From Batillaria attramentaria (lineage: Eukaryota > Mollusca > Gastropoda > Batillariidae): a stretch of DNA of 64,000 bases. Below the pieces are notes generated by a model. The model was not told where the DNA came from and did no database searches. It saw only the letters and a program-made list of their open reading frames with translations. Made by a program: the position numbers and the translations under genes. The stretch is from NCBI GenBank assembly GCA_018292915.2, contig JACVVK020000035.1, positions 2,637,001-2,701,000 of the forward strand, read 5' to 3'. Of this stretch, positions 1 through 13,800 are shown piece after piece (positions within the stretch are counted from its first letter, which is position 1; each line of letters starts with the position of its first letter).

Positions 1-1101
1 AAATAAACCAAGACGTGCAACATAAATTTTGCTTACAGGGATATGAGATGAGGATTTAGTTTCATATTTCCTTGTAGAAAAGAATTCTTTTTATTTTAGT
101 TTGTCTGGTTCAAATGCAGTTCTTGGCATGGAGCACCAATTGTGAATGTCGTGAGATTATCCGTCACTTGTTTGAATCTACATGGACTCAACCCCCCCCC
201 CCCCCCACCTTCACACAGTGTGTAAACAGACTTCACATCTTCACATAGCATACTGTCACAAGCAGTTGGCTGTCCATTTAATTTTGTATGTCTTCCATCC
301 ACCAAAGAAATGAGGGTGAATGAATGATTGCGATTTTATTGAATGTGACATAAATGGTTGTAATGTACTTTGTACACGTCGTATGGTATGCAGTAGCACC
401 CAAACACTAGCACAGTGATGACATGTGTTTTTACACTGAATTGTATGTAATCGTAAATTGGAGAAACCAACGTAATATGACGTATGCATATGTCCATAGG
501 TGCCTGCGTGTATGGTTGTGTGTGTGAGAGGGGAGAGAGTGCATCCAAAGGTACAATGTATTGTTGATTGCAGAGATGATTGTGGAATCTGATTTGCTAT
601 CTTTGTTTTAACGCAAAATTAACTTTATTAAGGCTCTTAGTTTGGCTCAGTATAATTCGCACCCTTGGGCCGCATAAGGCAAACTGTACTAGTGCAGCTA
701 TGTTTGTATAGTATATTTCGCCTGCTTACTTCAGTTTAGGGTTAGAGTTAGGTTTAGGGTTGGGGATACTTTGTGGTATTGGTGCAGTTGCTATGTTGTT
801 ACGGTCATAGTGCATTTACACGAGTTACAAGGGGACGGACTCTACTGACGCAACTTTAGTCTGAGCATTCTCCGAGCCATAAGAAGCAAATAAAATGAAG
901 CAAAAAATTGTACCGGGAAAATCAAAGACACAAAGTGTGTGTGTGTGTGTGGTTTTTTTTTTGGGTTGCTTTTTCTAGTGTTTTGACTCTTTTCATGTTG
1001 ACAGGCATGTTGTGGGGTTATGTTCGTCCTATCTTTGATAAGGCATTTATATGCATGCGGTGGTTGTACTGTGTTGTACTGTAATACCAGGGCATCTCGC
1101 G

Positions 1102-1138
<37 letters not shown>

Positions 1139-1630
1139 CTGGGTTTGAGATTCTAACCCATTACTAGCACATTTTATTTTAATTTTTGCAGACCAAGCAT
1201 GAACAAAATCTGCAAATGGCAAGTAATGTTCAAATACACGATACAACCAATGAACACAACTCGTGAAATGAATACATATTCAGGCAAAACCACAAGGCAA
1301 TGGCAATGGCGATCAGTGCTGAACGCGCAGATTTTAAATGCCTCCATGCTAGCTACACGCCAACAGAAGCTGGCTTGAATTTGTGGAGATTGCAATGCGT
1401 TGACACCCTGTGAATTAGAGTGCAGTTGAAGTGTTATGAACACAAGATTCTGTCCCCACCTTTAAGACTGCAGTAAAAATACACTTCTCAGCCCAGCAGC
1501 AGTAATGTTGGAGGGATTGACAAAACTCTGTGTGTGTGTGTGTGTGTGCGTCACAATTGCTGTGTCTCTTATCGTTCTCTCTGGCATTATTTTCATCTCT
1601 GGCATTATTTTCATGCCGTTTTATTTTCAT

Positions 1631-1636
1631 TTTATT
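1631..1636 (-). terminator. Candidate polyadenylation signal of BRD8
   Basis: Reverse complement reads AATAAA about 400 bases past the BRD8 stop codon. A second overlapping signal lies just beyond at about 1620. Chosen only by motif and distance. Confidence 0.35.
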
Positions 1637-1689
1637 TCATCTTAATTGTTATTAACTTTGTACGCTCTTGGAGCTCGACGAGCGACCGT

Positions 1690-2018
1690 TTTTGTGACTT
1701 TGTGGGATCTACTATTAGAGAAATATGAATTTCTTTGAGCCGACAGTCTGTTCCTGAACAGACTGGGACTTGAAATATCTTCTAATAATATCCACCAATC
1801 ATCGCCTTCTAGCTGGTCCTCAGTCCGCAACCAAATGACGTCATCTGCTCAGAACGTGTACATTTCTAGAACATATACACTGGCCAGGGTCTGCGCAATG
1901 GTTTGCGATGCTATATTGTGAGCCATGTGACTGATTCTGAGGCACAGATGAAATACATTGTATGAAAAGTTTTCCACATGCTGTTGTGTGCCTGCCATAC
2001 GTAGTGAGACTTGAAGGC
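1690..2018 (+). repeat. Dispersed repeat R1, copy 1
   Basis: This copy shares long diverged stretches with 6300-6855 (for example CTGAACAGACTGGGACT and GAAAAGTTTTCCACA) and, reversed, with 11938-12055 plus 12843-13140. It contains one CRE-like TGACGTCA at about 1834. Class unknown; no clear terminal repeats seen. Confidence 0.65.
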
Positions 2019-2032
2019 AACTGTGTATGTGT

Positions 2033-5000
2033 TCATTCATCTCCACGTGTCTTTCTCTTCTTGGTCTTCCCTCCTTCTTGAGTCTGTTCCACTGACCCTC
2101 TACGCTTCTTGGAATCCTCCTCCTGAAAACACATCATCAGCATCAATGAGCCAATACAAAAAAGTATATCAGCTTTTCCCGTAAGACACAATTTCCCCCT
2201 CCACAACGGTAGGTTAACTCTTCTCTGACCACACTGGTACTCTTTCAGCGTTCTCCCCCTTCCCCCAAGCCACAACCAGGGAGATGGCTATGAACAAGAG
2301 ACATCGGAACACAAGCTAAAACGGACTGCCTCCCTTTCAATTCCACCCTGGAGTACTTTCTGCCACAGATGACTTTCTTAATTTCTTGGTCAATTTTCAA
2401 AAAGAAAGAAACACACAGATTTTGCAAATTACATGCCATGTAAATTGCAAGCCTGCCATTTACCAACAACATTTGGGACTTGATAGAGCGAACTGCAAAG
2501 CTTGCCATGGATGTTTGTCTATGTGGTACATGTACCGAGGAGTCTGCAAATTTGGTGGGAAAGACAAACGTACCTTGTCGGGTAGTTCAGATCGCCGTGA
2601 CTGCCGCAGCACTTTCGTCTCACTTGACTGCATCATGAGCTGTGCACTAACGTATTGCTGGAAGAGAGAATTCGGCTTTACGGACAAATTGTTAAAATAA
2701 TGTACACAAAGAAATACCAGCAGTTCAAAGTTTTTTTTCATTTTGAAGGGACAGTTGTGATTTGGGCTGTTGCGGGAAACAGGGAAGGGGGCCGAGTTAG
2801 CAAAATACCTACTGTGGTCCCTCACTTGCCCCCCCACCCACCCAGGGATACACATACACTTCTGGGCTTAAATGAAAATGGTCCACCATACAAGTGGAGG
2901 AGGAAAAGTGTGTAGCATTTTGTGACAAAGTGTCAAAGCCGTGAGTGCGTCTGCAAAGCTGATGCGTTACACTAGGGGTTGTCAAAGGGCATGCTTCCTA
3001 ACAAACAAAAATAAAGACTTAACAACTGTCCAATTTGATTTTAAGTGCTTGAGAGGAGGAAACTTTTTTTTCGGGAGGAAAAGTTTTACAATTAAACTAA
3101 AATCTGTGCAATTTGGAGCGTTTTGGCATGAGTTAATGCTTCAGAGGAAGACCTACACTTTTTAAAGGGAGGACAAGTTTCAGCCAAAGGTGGAAATTGG
3201 CCAAAATGTGGAAGACTTTAATCCCCGACACTTGCATACAAAACAAATCAAATGAAGTGGTGAATACCTCAATGTGTTCCATGACATCATCGTACATCTC
3301 CTTTGCCATCTTGTAGACGTTGTGGTTGGAGCTGTTGTACATGATGGCGTTGGTAAACATCAGCATCATATCACGCTGGAACTCGGCCGTCGTCCTCAGC
3401 GCACCACTCTCAATGTTCTTCTTTATTGTCACCAGGTCCATGGGTCTGTCAAATACATATCATATGCAACATTCTCTGCATACACACTCACCATGAATGA
3501 AAAAGTCTCATCAGCCATAGCTGCCCCATAGCACAAACAGCATACTGTAAATCTAAGAGACCAACACACAACAAGAACAAAAAACAACTGCCCCCCCCCC
3601 CCCCCAAACGACAACAACAACAAAAAAACACACAAAAAACTAACATAAACAACAGCAAATACAAATCTGAGAAATGGACATAATAATTGCATTAATAATG
3701 GTGCTTTATCCCAAATATTTGGCTCAAAGTGTTGCAAGCTAAACCCGACGCGCACGCTCACGTGAATCACACGCACTCTCACACACTGGACATGGAACAC
3801 ATAACAATCACCTGTTGCGAAGGGGCAGCTCAGCAATTTAAGTTTCAGAATTTTAGAATTGGACTTATTTTTTTAATTTCATGAGCTGAACATTTCCAAA
3901 GCAGAGGGGGAGGAAGCCAGTATACCCACAGAGAACTCCTCATGGTCAGCTAGAATGAATAGAACCAGAAGAAAGAAAAACTTTTTGCCCCAAGTGGGAC
4001 TCTAACATGACCTCTTGTACTGGTGACAAAGTCTCAACCACTAGACCACCCAGCAATATTACAACTCTGAAACCATGTAATGATACAAATCCCCATTTTC
4101 ATGAAATGTTGGTCAAATCATTTTATCACATGCCAAACTCTGCTAACACTGGATCAGTTCTATTTCTGATCACTGCCACTGGAGGACTACGTCTAACTGG
4201 GAGGAAGTTTACCTGTGAACGACAGCATGGTATCCAGGTGCGATGTCATCCGTCACAGGATGATGGAACACATTGGCATATCTAGAAGACAGGAAAGTGT
4301 AGAAATTGTCAAACAAGACACAATGATCAATTTAATTTATTTTTCTAAATCTACAAATTTTTTTTTGGCCCCAACTCTTCACCAGCTTTAGTGGCATTCC
4401 TGTCAGGTCATGGATGGACTCCACAGAGCGGGAGCTGGGTCAATTAATGTTTTTTTTTTTTTACATTATGCATGCGAATGATGGAGTTATGATGATGCCG
4501 TGGAGGTCCACGTGATCCAGACTGCGCGACAGAGCCTTATTCCACACTTCCTCTCATAAACATCCCCGTGTTAACCACGCCCAGGAAGTACAGCACCTGC
4601 AGTATCAGTTGTGTAATCATCCACATCAGGAGATGTGTCTTAACCTGAGAAGCTGTTAGTTTCGCTACAATGATCTAAAATGGATGCTGTTCAGGAGTGA
4701 CCACACACGCTCCTGAGAAAGTGTTAAACAAGATCTGACTTACTTGTGGTTGGCGGCAGAAAGTGTTAAACAAGATCTGACTTACTTGTGGTTGGCGGCA
4801 GAAAGTGTTAAACAAGATCTGACTTACTTGTGGTTGGCGGCAGAAAGTGTTAAACAAGATCTGACTTACTTGTGGTTGGCGGCAGAAAGTGTTAAACAAG
4901 ATCTGACTTACTTGTGGTTGGCGGCAGAAAGTGTGAAACAAGATCTGACTTACTTGTGGTTGGCGGCAGATCTCCAGACCAGCATGATGGATTTCTTCCA

Positions 5001-7817
5001 TGATTTGTACGCTCGCTCATCCTCTGTGTCACTTCTGAAAATTTGATTTATGCGATGACCAGTAAATAATATTAGACTTTCGACCCGGAGTATATCAAAA
5101 GTATGGCATTGCCAGATAAGAAAGATAAAAAACAACAATAGTGGAAGTGGGAAAAATTGCCTCCAGTGATGCCAACAGCCCGCAGACAATCTAAAATCAG
5201 CTCCAAAGATTCCAAGTCTCTAGTCTAAGGGAGGAAATCTCGTTTAAAAGATACAAACAGCATTTTTGCGAGCGGAAAGCCTGGTTTTTGCCAGGGGACA
5301 TTGTTGTCGTCACTTGGCCAATGATTACCATGGCATCGCTGCCATGACAACGTATGATGTGAGAGCATGATGCGTGAATGAGTGTGTGCATGTGTGTGTG
5401 CTTGAGTGTTCGTGGATGGTTCATTTGAAACTGTATCATCTTGCACCACCTCAACGGCCACACACTACATCCCGACAAGCCTGACCGACACGACATTATC
5501 TTGTAGCGAGAAACAACTACAATATATCCTTAGGCATTTTGTTCCAATGACCCAGATACTGACTTTTGGTTGGCTTATGAAAATAGCTTTTTGCTGGCAA
5601 TGAAGAATTCACAAGTGAATGACTAAAAGATGACAGTCTGCTTCCTCCCAACATCAAACTTACATGCCAGTGGAGGCAGGACTGTTAGGAACTGACTCAG
5701 CAAAGACGGAAGTAGCCACAGACGTCGGCTGATTGGCTAGAACGTCCCCGTCACTCTCTCTGGCGGCATCGTCATCGGTAAGCTCTGCTTCACTGTGTTT
5801 TGAACTGCCATCGTCCTTCTCCTGAGGGGGAACATACTTCTAAAGGAGATATCTTGAATATCACATTTCTGTTTCTGATTTTGCATGAACAATTTTACAG
5901 TTGGTAAGAAAGCTGATGGACGTAACATTCTACATGGTATAAATAAGTAGTAAATAATAGCAAATAAATTTATGAATAAACAGAACCACAGCTCTTAGGT
6001 AATGTGATGCTGTTCTAACCACTAATAGCTGTTCTTTCAATTTGATCTGCGTGCAAAATACAAACAGGACACTGAACATACTGCAATGCTCTTTCTCGGG
6101 ACTCTCTGACTAGCTCGGCTTCGTGCGCCACGCCCTGCAATAAGAAGTTGAAACGTAAAATAAAAATGTTGTAACTATACTTAAAAGCCTTTGTGTTCTT
6201 AATGCCGCTGAGACGAAAAACCGCCGCTTTTGAATCTCCAAGGTTATAGCGACATAGACGGATGCTTCATTTGAGCATAGCAACAATTTTCATGACTTTC
6301 TGGCTTCTCATATGAAACACGACTTTCTTTGAGCCTACATTCAGTTCCTGAACAGACTGGGACTCGACAAATCTTCTAAAAATAGCCACTAATGAGCGCC
6401 ATCTAGCTGGTTTTCAGTCTGCAACCAAATAACACTGTCTGCTCAGTACACAGTATGCTCTCACCTACATAGAACATATACACCAACCACAGACCTAAAA
6501 AAGGTAGACCCCCTGTGGTGCTGGAAGTGTGACGACACATTTCTGATGACGTCTTCCTAAAGAACTTTGTATTTCGAACGAGGCGTCCTGTACACAGAGC
6601 AACTGAGTTCTGGTATTCACAAGATGGCCGCGATAGCGACACTCGCAAGCAGCGGTGGCAGCGTGCGGCGGTGGGTCTATCTTTTTTGGGGTCTGTGACG
6701 CCAACCAGTCACCACAAGTTTCAGATGCTATACTGTGTCCCAAGTGACAGATTCTGATGTACGGATTAAGTGCATTTGATGAAAAGTTTTCCACAGCGTT
6801 GGTGTATGTCTGACAAACATATTGAGACTTTGAAGGAAATATAAGGCAATCACAGACCCATCCCATTACAGCACACATACTCCCTCAAGTTTCTCCCATC
6901 CCAATGAGACACCTGTCTTTTTTCCCCTGTACCAACATTAAACCATTTTGAAACTGAACTGCAGTAGCTGCCCAACAAACCTCTAGATCTGCGACCTCGC
7001 GTCTCGCTGACGTTGGAAATGACACTGCTGGCCGGTGAAGCTGGCTCTTCCTTTATGGAAACCTCCTCATCAACGCTGACGTAGTTTGTACTCTCTTCCT
7101 CATCCTGTGACTGAAGGTAGGAAAGACAAAAAGATCATTTATGTATGCGTGGGGTGACACGGGCAGTGTGAATTCAGCGCGCGCGCACACACGCACACAC
7201 ACAAAACTAAGAGCCAAGAAACTAAGAAAGTGTGTGTGTGGCAAGAAAAGCAAAGGGACATGTTTGACTATCCCTGTGGTGCAATCTCCGGCAAACGGTT
7301 TTTAGCCATAAACCCACGGCATGTGAGCAGGGCTACCGAGCCGTCCTGTCTGAACTGTAGGTAATTTGGAACTGCTGAAAGTGTGTGAATTTCGCTCACC
7401 CTTCCAGCTGACGCAAGCGCGGCCATAAAGCACATCTTTACGCGTCACCTCCTACACTTGAAGTGTGCTTGCGAAAGCGGTTCAAAACGATCTGAATTCA
7501 GAAAGGTGGACCCAGGGAAGTGTCCATCTAGGGAAGGACTTTGAGATTGGATTTTGCCTAGATATGTTCTCGAGTACATCAAGAAATTTTTTGTTGTTGT
7601 TGTTGTTCCAGGTCGCCTTTCCCCATATGTTTGTGTCTGAAATCATCACCCGTAGTATCATGTCATCTGGTATATCCGTAGGAGAAACTAAAAATGTGTG
7701 TGTGTGGTAAGAAAAGCAAAGGGACATGCATGTGGGAGTTTCACAGGTTAAACACAGTCATCTGCATTAGTAACACAACAGCTGGAAACAAAGGAACTAA
7801 ACATTTGTATCCGTGTG

Positions 7818-7887
<70 letters not shown>

Positions 7888-10800
7888 CGCGCGCGCGCTT
7901 GATTACCTCTCCCTCAACATCTGTGATCTGTTCGGTTTTCTGCTCGGTGACGTCCCTCTCATCTGCCCCGTCTTCATCCTTCACCTCCCCTGTAGGTGTG
8001 GGCTTCTGATCGATTGTACTCTCGCTGGACGGTAAACTCTCCTGACTTTCATCTTTCACCTCTGTAAGTCAGCAAACATTTTAGTGACTTGGTTGATCGA
8101 CGCATAGCAGTTAGCACAGATATGGAAGAGATAGGCCAAAAGAAAGTTCTATTTCATTAGAAGCTGTAAAAGTCACGAATATGGTCAAAATGGTTGGCAA
8201 CCAGCCCTAGAGCTTCGTAAGCAGCTGCGTTTCCTCTCAGAACTCAATGTACCTAGAGACTTTAACAGTATGGAAAGGGTACAAGCATTTGTTGCATTAC
8301 TACAGGTATACAACTGTATTCAACTGCTCATTCTCACCCAAGCATCCTAAACAATTATTAACGAAGCTGATAGCTTTATCAGAAAGAGCACAACAAACAA
8401 ACAGATCTACATAGTGTTTGTGTATTCTGATGACCAAAGAAAGAAAGAAAAAAACAAAGCTGCTCAAGTCCTTCTTCATCAACGTTTGTTGGCTGTGTTT
8501 GAAATTTAACAAGACAAGTAGGTAAACACACAGAGAAGTGCACATCCATGGAACTCAACCGGGAAAATTTGGGCTACTCTTATTACCTTGTTTGATGACA
8601 ACATTCTCACTGCCTTGGTCCTGACCAGCAGAGCCACTAGATACTGAAGTGTCTGTGGCCTCGCTCGGGGCTTCCACCTTGACTGTGATGACAAAACAAA
8701 TACAAATTCTGATCTCAGCTTAGAACACAAATGGTTACAAGAACAAGCAAAAGGCCTGTTTCACAAAATTAAGGAAAATAGTCTAAAGATAAAATGAACG
8801 TCCCTGACATCTCAGCCATCGCAACAGAACTTGAGAATGTAAGGCATCAATGATCAAGAAGAGGAAAATCCATGTTCCTAAGGAGACTACAAATCTCCTG
8901 GTTCAGAAACTGAGAACAGTGAAGAATGTTTTACCCAAATTTTCTGTCCCCCCCCCCCCACCCCCCCCAACAAACACACTCTACCCATGCATTGCCCCAA
9001 CCATAAGAAACACGCACGTGCAAACACACACAACTACTGGTTTGTCTGCAGCTCCACTATACTCACGAGCTGAAGATGTTGTAGTAGCCGATCCCTCGGC
9101 CTCTGTGGCTGCCGGCTGACCTGTGGATATTGTGTTGTCAGCGGCAACGGCAATGTCAGTGGCTTGATCCCTGGTTAGCAAACCTGCGGTTGTGGAGGCA
9201 GCCATCCCGATGTGGTCGTGCTGTACCTGATGTTGCTGTTGTTCCTGCTTCAACACCTGCTCCTGTTCCTGAACACACACACAGTCATTTCTTATACTCC
9301 GGATCCTTGGATGAAAATAACATGATACTGAATTACTTTATTAATCCCGAAAACGGAAATTCCAGTTCTGTCCCGCATAAGCAACAGACATATTTATAAC
9401 TAAGACTACAAACACATACATCGAAAAAAAAACTGAGTAAAACAAACTTGACCTGTAAAATTACTAAAAATAAAGGAATTTTACTGTGTAACAACACACT
9501 ATCACATACATACATTTTAATATCACTTTGATCAGCTGGTTCATGTCCACTCATTCTGGCATTCACTCTGGTCATTCACTGCATTTTGCGGACACGTGAT
9601 GCATTTTCACGGGACCTCTGTATACTCATCACATTCTGACAGCCTCCAGGCTTGCTGGGTTAATTCCTTGCTAACCCTGACCGCTGCAGTCAGCTGTGCG
9701 CAACGTGATTTTGATTACACTGGTCACTAGCCAGTCAAGTGGCAAGAAGAAGCTCTCTGTGTGACTTTTTGTAGTACGTGTACTTTGGTTTCCTTCACAG
9801 GCTGTCACAAAAATCACAACCTTCTGTTTGAGGTGTATGCATGTTTTAGTGTCATCCACATTTTTACCAACCCCTTGCTTTTCCTGTTGCAAAATGCAAA
9901 ACACCAGTGCAACCCCTGTGTATGTAGAATTAAAACAATCTGAAAAGGAGTATACGGATAAAAAAAACAAAAAAACACATCACATCAGAACGTCCCTTCA
10001 GTTTCTTAGCCCTGTACGCCTGGAACCAACCTAGCTGCCAAACATACTACACAGTCTCTCCACACTGTCCCAGTTCAAATCCAACTGAAAAAGACTTACT
10101 TTTTTTTGTCAGGCCTTTAGTCTTTAACACACCAATTCTTCTGTTCTGTAGGTATATTCAGCCTGTATATATATATATGCAGTGGTGAGATGTATACAGT
10201 GAGAGTGAGTGTGTGCGTGTGTGTGTGTGTGTGTGAGCGCGTGCGCGTGTGTGTGTGGTGGCTCCAGTTTTGTGAGCTCACGTGCTTTATGATCACCATG
10301 TACATGTATTATTATTATTTTAAAAATAAAAACACTTTATTCACTGATATAGGATATAAATTGTAAACTGTCACCAAACTTGCTTTTGCACACAGCGTAT
10401 GGGTTATGACACAAGTGCATACCCATGGTATACTTACAAGTTTTAACCTGTGCAGGCCGTATGTGGAAGTCTGTCGACTTTTCAAGAGATGGGACAATAG
10501 GGGAGAGGGGGGTGGGTTGGATCTGGCCGTGACCCCCTCCCCTGTAGGCACTGATGGGGTGAGGGTGAGGGGTGCGACGGTCGGGGTGGATGTTGCTGGT
10601 TGCGAGTTCTCTTCATCTGTCAGCTACACACAGATCGCGCCAACCAATAAATTAATTGCAACTGCTGTGAAATAGTGCTAGAGTTTACCAGCACGAGCTC
10701 TAGCCATAGTAACTTAAAAATATCTAACACTCATCTTCACAGGATCATACAATTACTATCATCACTGTGTCATACATAGATTCCAGCTACTACCATACAC

Positions 10801-13800
10801 CTAAAGTTTTCAATTTGGTCAAATCTGATCTTACATCACTTGATAAATCCTACATGCAAAGCAACAGGGTTGCACATTTAAGACGGTCCCAGGACATTCG
10901 ACCTATAAAAATTTCAAATGTCCTATTTTTCCCACCTCAAGCGGACATTTGTCCTATTAAAATTGTTATTGCCACTAAGTGGCCAGGACACTGTGTCCTA
11001 TCACTTTGCTGTTTCCAGGACACTTTGTTCTATAGAAGCTGTGGAAAATGTGCAACCCTGAAGCAAATCTTCATTAGGCATAACTTACTGCAGAGACATC
11101 AATGCCAGGCGAATCCTGCGTGCTTTCGTCGATCTCCGACATGGTACCCTGTGACCCAGCTGATGGCCGCCTCACTCCAGCACGTTGACCCTGAGCTGAA
11201 CAAATGAAAGCCACATGCACGACAAGTCACTGATATACTGCATTCACATCCATAGTATGAGTACAGATTTTATCTTCAGTATAATGCACCTCAGTGGAAA
11301 ACCCTATTGGTTATGGCACAGGGCAGCTGCCAGACTCCGGCCTGACATGGGAGGAGGCCACGACCTGCGCAAGAGACAGAGTGAGATGGAGGAGAGCTGT
11401 TGAGGCCCTATGCTTCTCTAGGAGCCAAAAGGACTAAACTATGGCACAGGCAGGTTTGTGGTTCCAACAAGAATGACTCCCTGAATGCAGGCTTGGAAAC
11501 GGAACATTTTCTTTCTCGTACGTGGCACCGTGCATTATTCGGGCCCACCGCTGGGGGTCCCCCACCCCCTCCAATTTGGATATGTTCAGCCCACAAAAAA
11601 TAAACGCAATTCTAAAATTCTGAAGCTTAAATTGCTGCACTGGCTCTTTGAACCAAATAACTGTAATGTGTTCGTGTCCAGTGTGTGATAGAATGCATGT
11701 GATTCTCGTGAGTGTGCGTGTTGGGTTTAGCTCGCAGCGCTTTGAGCCAAATATTTGGGATGAAGCACCTATATTAATGCGATTATTATTGTTAACAGTT
11801 TTCATACACCTCCCCAACACCAAACCGTATCCGCATCCCTTACCGGCAGTTCTGGCTGCATACATTTCTTGCAGTTTTCTCTCCTCCTCTCTCTTGGCAT
11901 CGTCTTCTTTCTTCTTTTCTCTGGAAAGCATAGAAAGATTTAAAGTCTCAGTAAGCATGACAGGCAAACACCAACACGTGGAAAACCTTTCACTGAATGT
12001 GCTGAATCTGTGTGTCAGCATCAAGTCACTTGGGTTGCTGTACAGCATCTGAGACAATTGTGGTGATTGTGGCCCAGTGTAGCAGTCCAGATTATACCCC
12101 GCCTGGAGTATACCCCCGTAGAAACTGGCCCAGCCCAGACTATCCCCCCGTATAAACTGGCCTAGCCCAGACTATCCCCCCGTATAAACTGGCCTAGCCC
12201 AGACTATCCCCCCGTATAAACTGGCCTAGCCCAGACTATACCCCGAGGTGTACTCTGAATCGGGCTTGGGCTGATCTATACCCAGGGGGTTGAACTGGCC
12301 TAGGCTACTTTATACCCCAAGGATATAAGGTAGCCAGGGGCAGGGATGGATTTACTCAAATATGCCAATGAGACATTGTCTCCTTGACCAGTCATTTTTA
12401 TGAGACATTTTCATTTTCTATGAGACAATCAAGTTCACCCGCATCACTCTGTCACATGTCTGTGCCGAGAGCCTGTTCCTAAGTGCAGTGACGTTCAGGT
12501 TCTGAACGGAAAAGGACCTCTCGATCGCAGAACTGAGAAAACTGATAACGCGCCAATATTTTTTTGCAACTCTTTCGAGCGAGAGTTCCTGGCAGCGCGC
12601 GCGGCGAGCGGGATAAGTAAGCCTTATCACTAAAATTAGATTAGGCCTCGTGTAACAGACTCTATGACTGACACAGACAGCGCATCTCTGCTTCGCGTTG
12701 TCAAGTGCGCTTGTGATGTCATGTTCGTGCGACATATGACGCATTTTGCGAAATTTCTATGCAACATTTTATCAAAATATGAGACATAGTCGCACGGCGC
12801 GCGAGAAAATCGATCCCTGCAGGGGTATACTCCGCCCTGTTACACCGGGTGTAAATTGTTCTAGAAGCGCACAGTGTACTGAGCAGACAACGTTATTTGG
12901 TTGCGGACCAAGAACCAGCTAGACGGCGCTGATAGACTCATGGCTGTATTTAGTTCAGGGGTGGACTGTAGGCTCCAAGAAAGTTGTATTTCTCTAATAT
13001 TACATGCCACAAAGCCACGACATAGGTCGCAATGGCCAAATGAAACATCTGTTTATCTGGCAAAAAGCCTTAGAGCTTCGAAAGCGGCCGTTTTCCGTCT
13101 CAGCAGCGTTACGAACACAGAGATTCAAAAATCAATCCCATCAAATGTTTGCAACATAGTGGACATTATTATAATAATATTAATAAATTACTCATTAATA
13201 AAATATAAACAGACTTAAGAGCAAATATTACTGGATTCTGGCTTATGTAAAGGAGGGTAAGACTTGCAATCAAGCAAGGGCTGTATGATATATAGCGATG
13301 TGAACCTGTTATTCATTAATATAATTTAATACAGCGTATTATTATCATTATCATTGTTATTATCATTATGTACTCACGCTTGTGTTTGTTCCCATTTGTC
13401 CTTAATCTGCTCATCCCACTGGCCAGAATACACAATCTCCAAGTCACGCTTCAGTTTTCTGAAAAGAACATCTCATGATTTGTAGCTTACAGGCTTTAAA
13501 AACTAGAGAGGCAGAAGCCTCCATGGCTCCCTTGTGACACAGGTCAAGGTCATTCACAAGAGTATGTTTGTAAAGCTCTTATCACTATCCATTATCATGC
13601 CAAGTAAAGTGTCTCTGGCGCTCTGAGTCCCTGGCAATATTACAATTTTCCCCGAAACAGTTTGTATGGCCTTGACCTTTGGTCAAGGTCATTCAAATGA
13701 GATCTCATCAATGTCTATCATCATGCCAAGTTCGATGCCTCTAGTATTTGTAGTTCCCCTGAAAACGGTAATGTTAAAATTCATAACAGACAGCTTTAAT

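Larger units (their letters stand above)
1..2032. other. 3' flank of BRD8, no recognisable gene
   Basis: No open frame here looks coding. It holds a poly-C run near 190, a GT tract near 936, a CA tract near 1103-1134 and a short GT tract near 1530. A dispersed repeat (see 1690-2018) reaches to within about 15 bases of the BRD8 stop. Near 735-765 there are three degenerate TTAGGG-like units. Confidence 0.6.
11938..13140 (-). repeat. Dispersed repeat R1, copy 3, reversed and split by insertions
   Basis: 11938-12055 is the reverse complement of the right half of R1 copy 1, and 12843-13140 of its left half. Between them sit a 32-bp minisatellite and a hAT-like element, so the order of events is R1, then minisatellite, then hAT. 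Confidence 0.6.

Noticed and set aside
735..765. Telomere-like TTAGGG units
   Set aside because: Only about three degenerate units; too few to call an interstitial telomere.
2941..3165. 74-aa plus-strand frame and similar frames in other copies (27849-28281, 59100-59287)
   Set aside because: They lie in the GGGCTTAAAAT-family repeat; the same words recur in several frames and strands.
4675..5001. 108-aa open frame with a perfect 14-residue repeat, and its plus-strand twin
   Set aside because: It is only the 42-bp array read in other frames; 42 is a multiple of three so all frames stay open. The real coding content is the BRD8 exon end.
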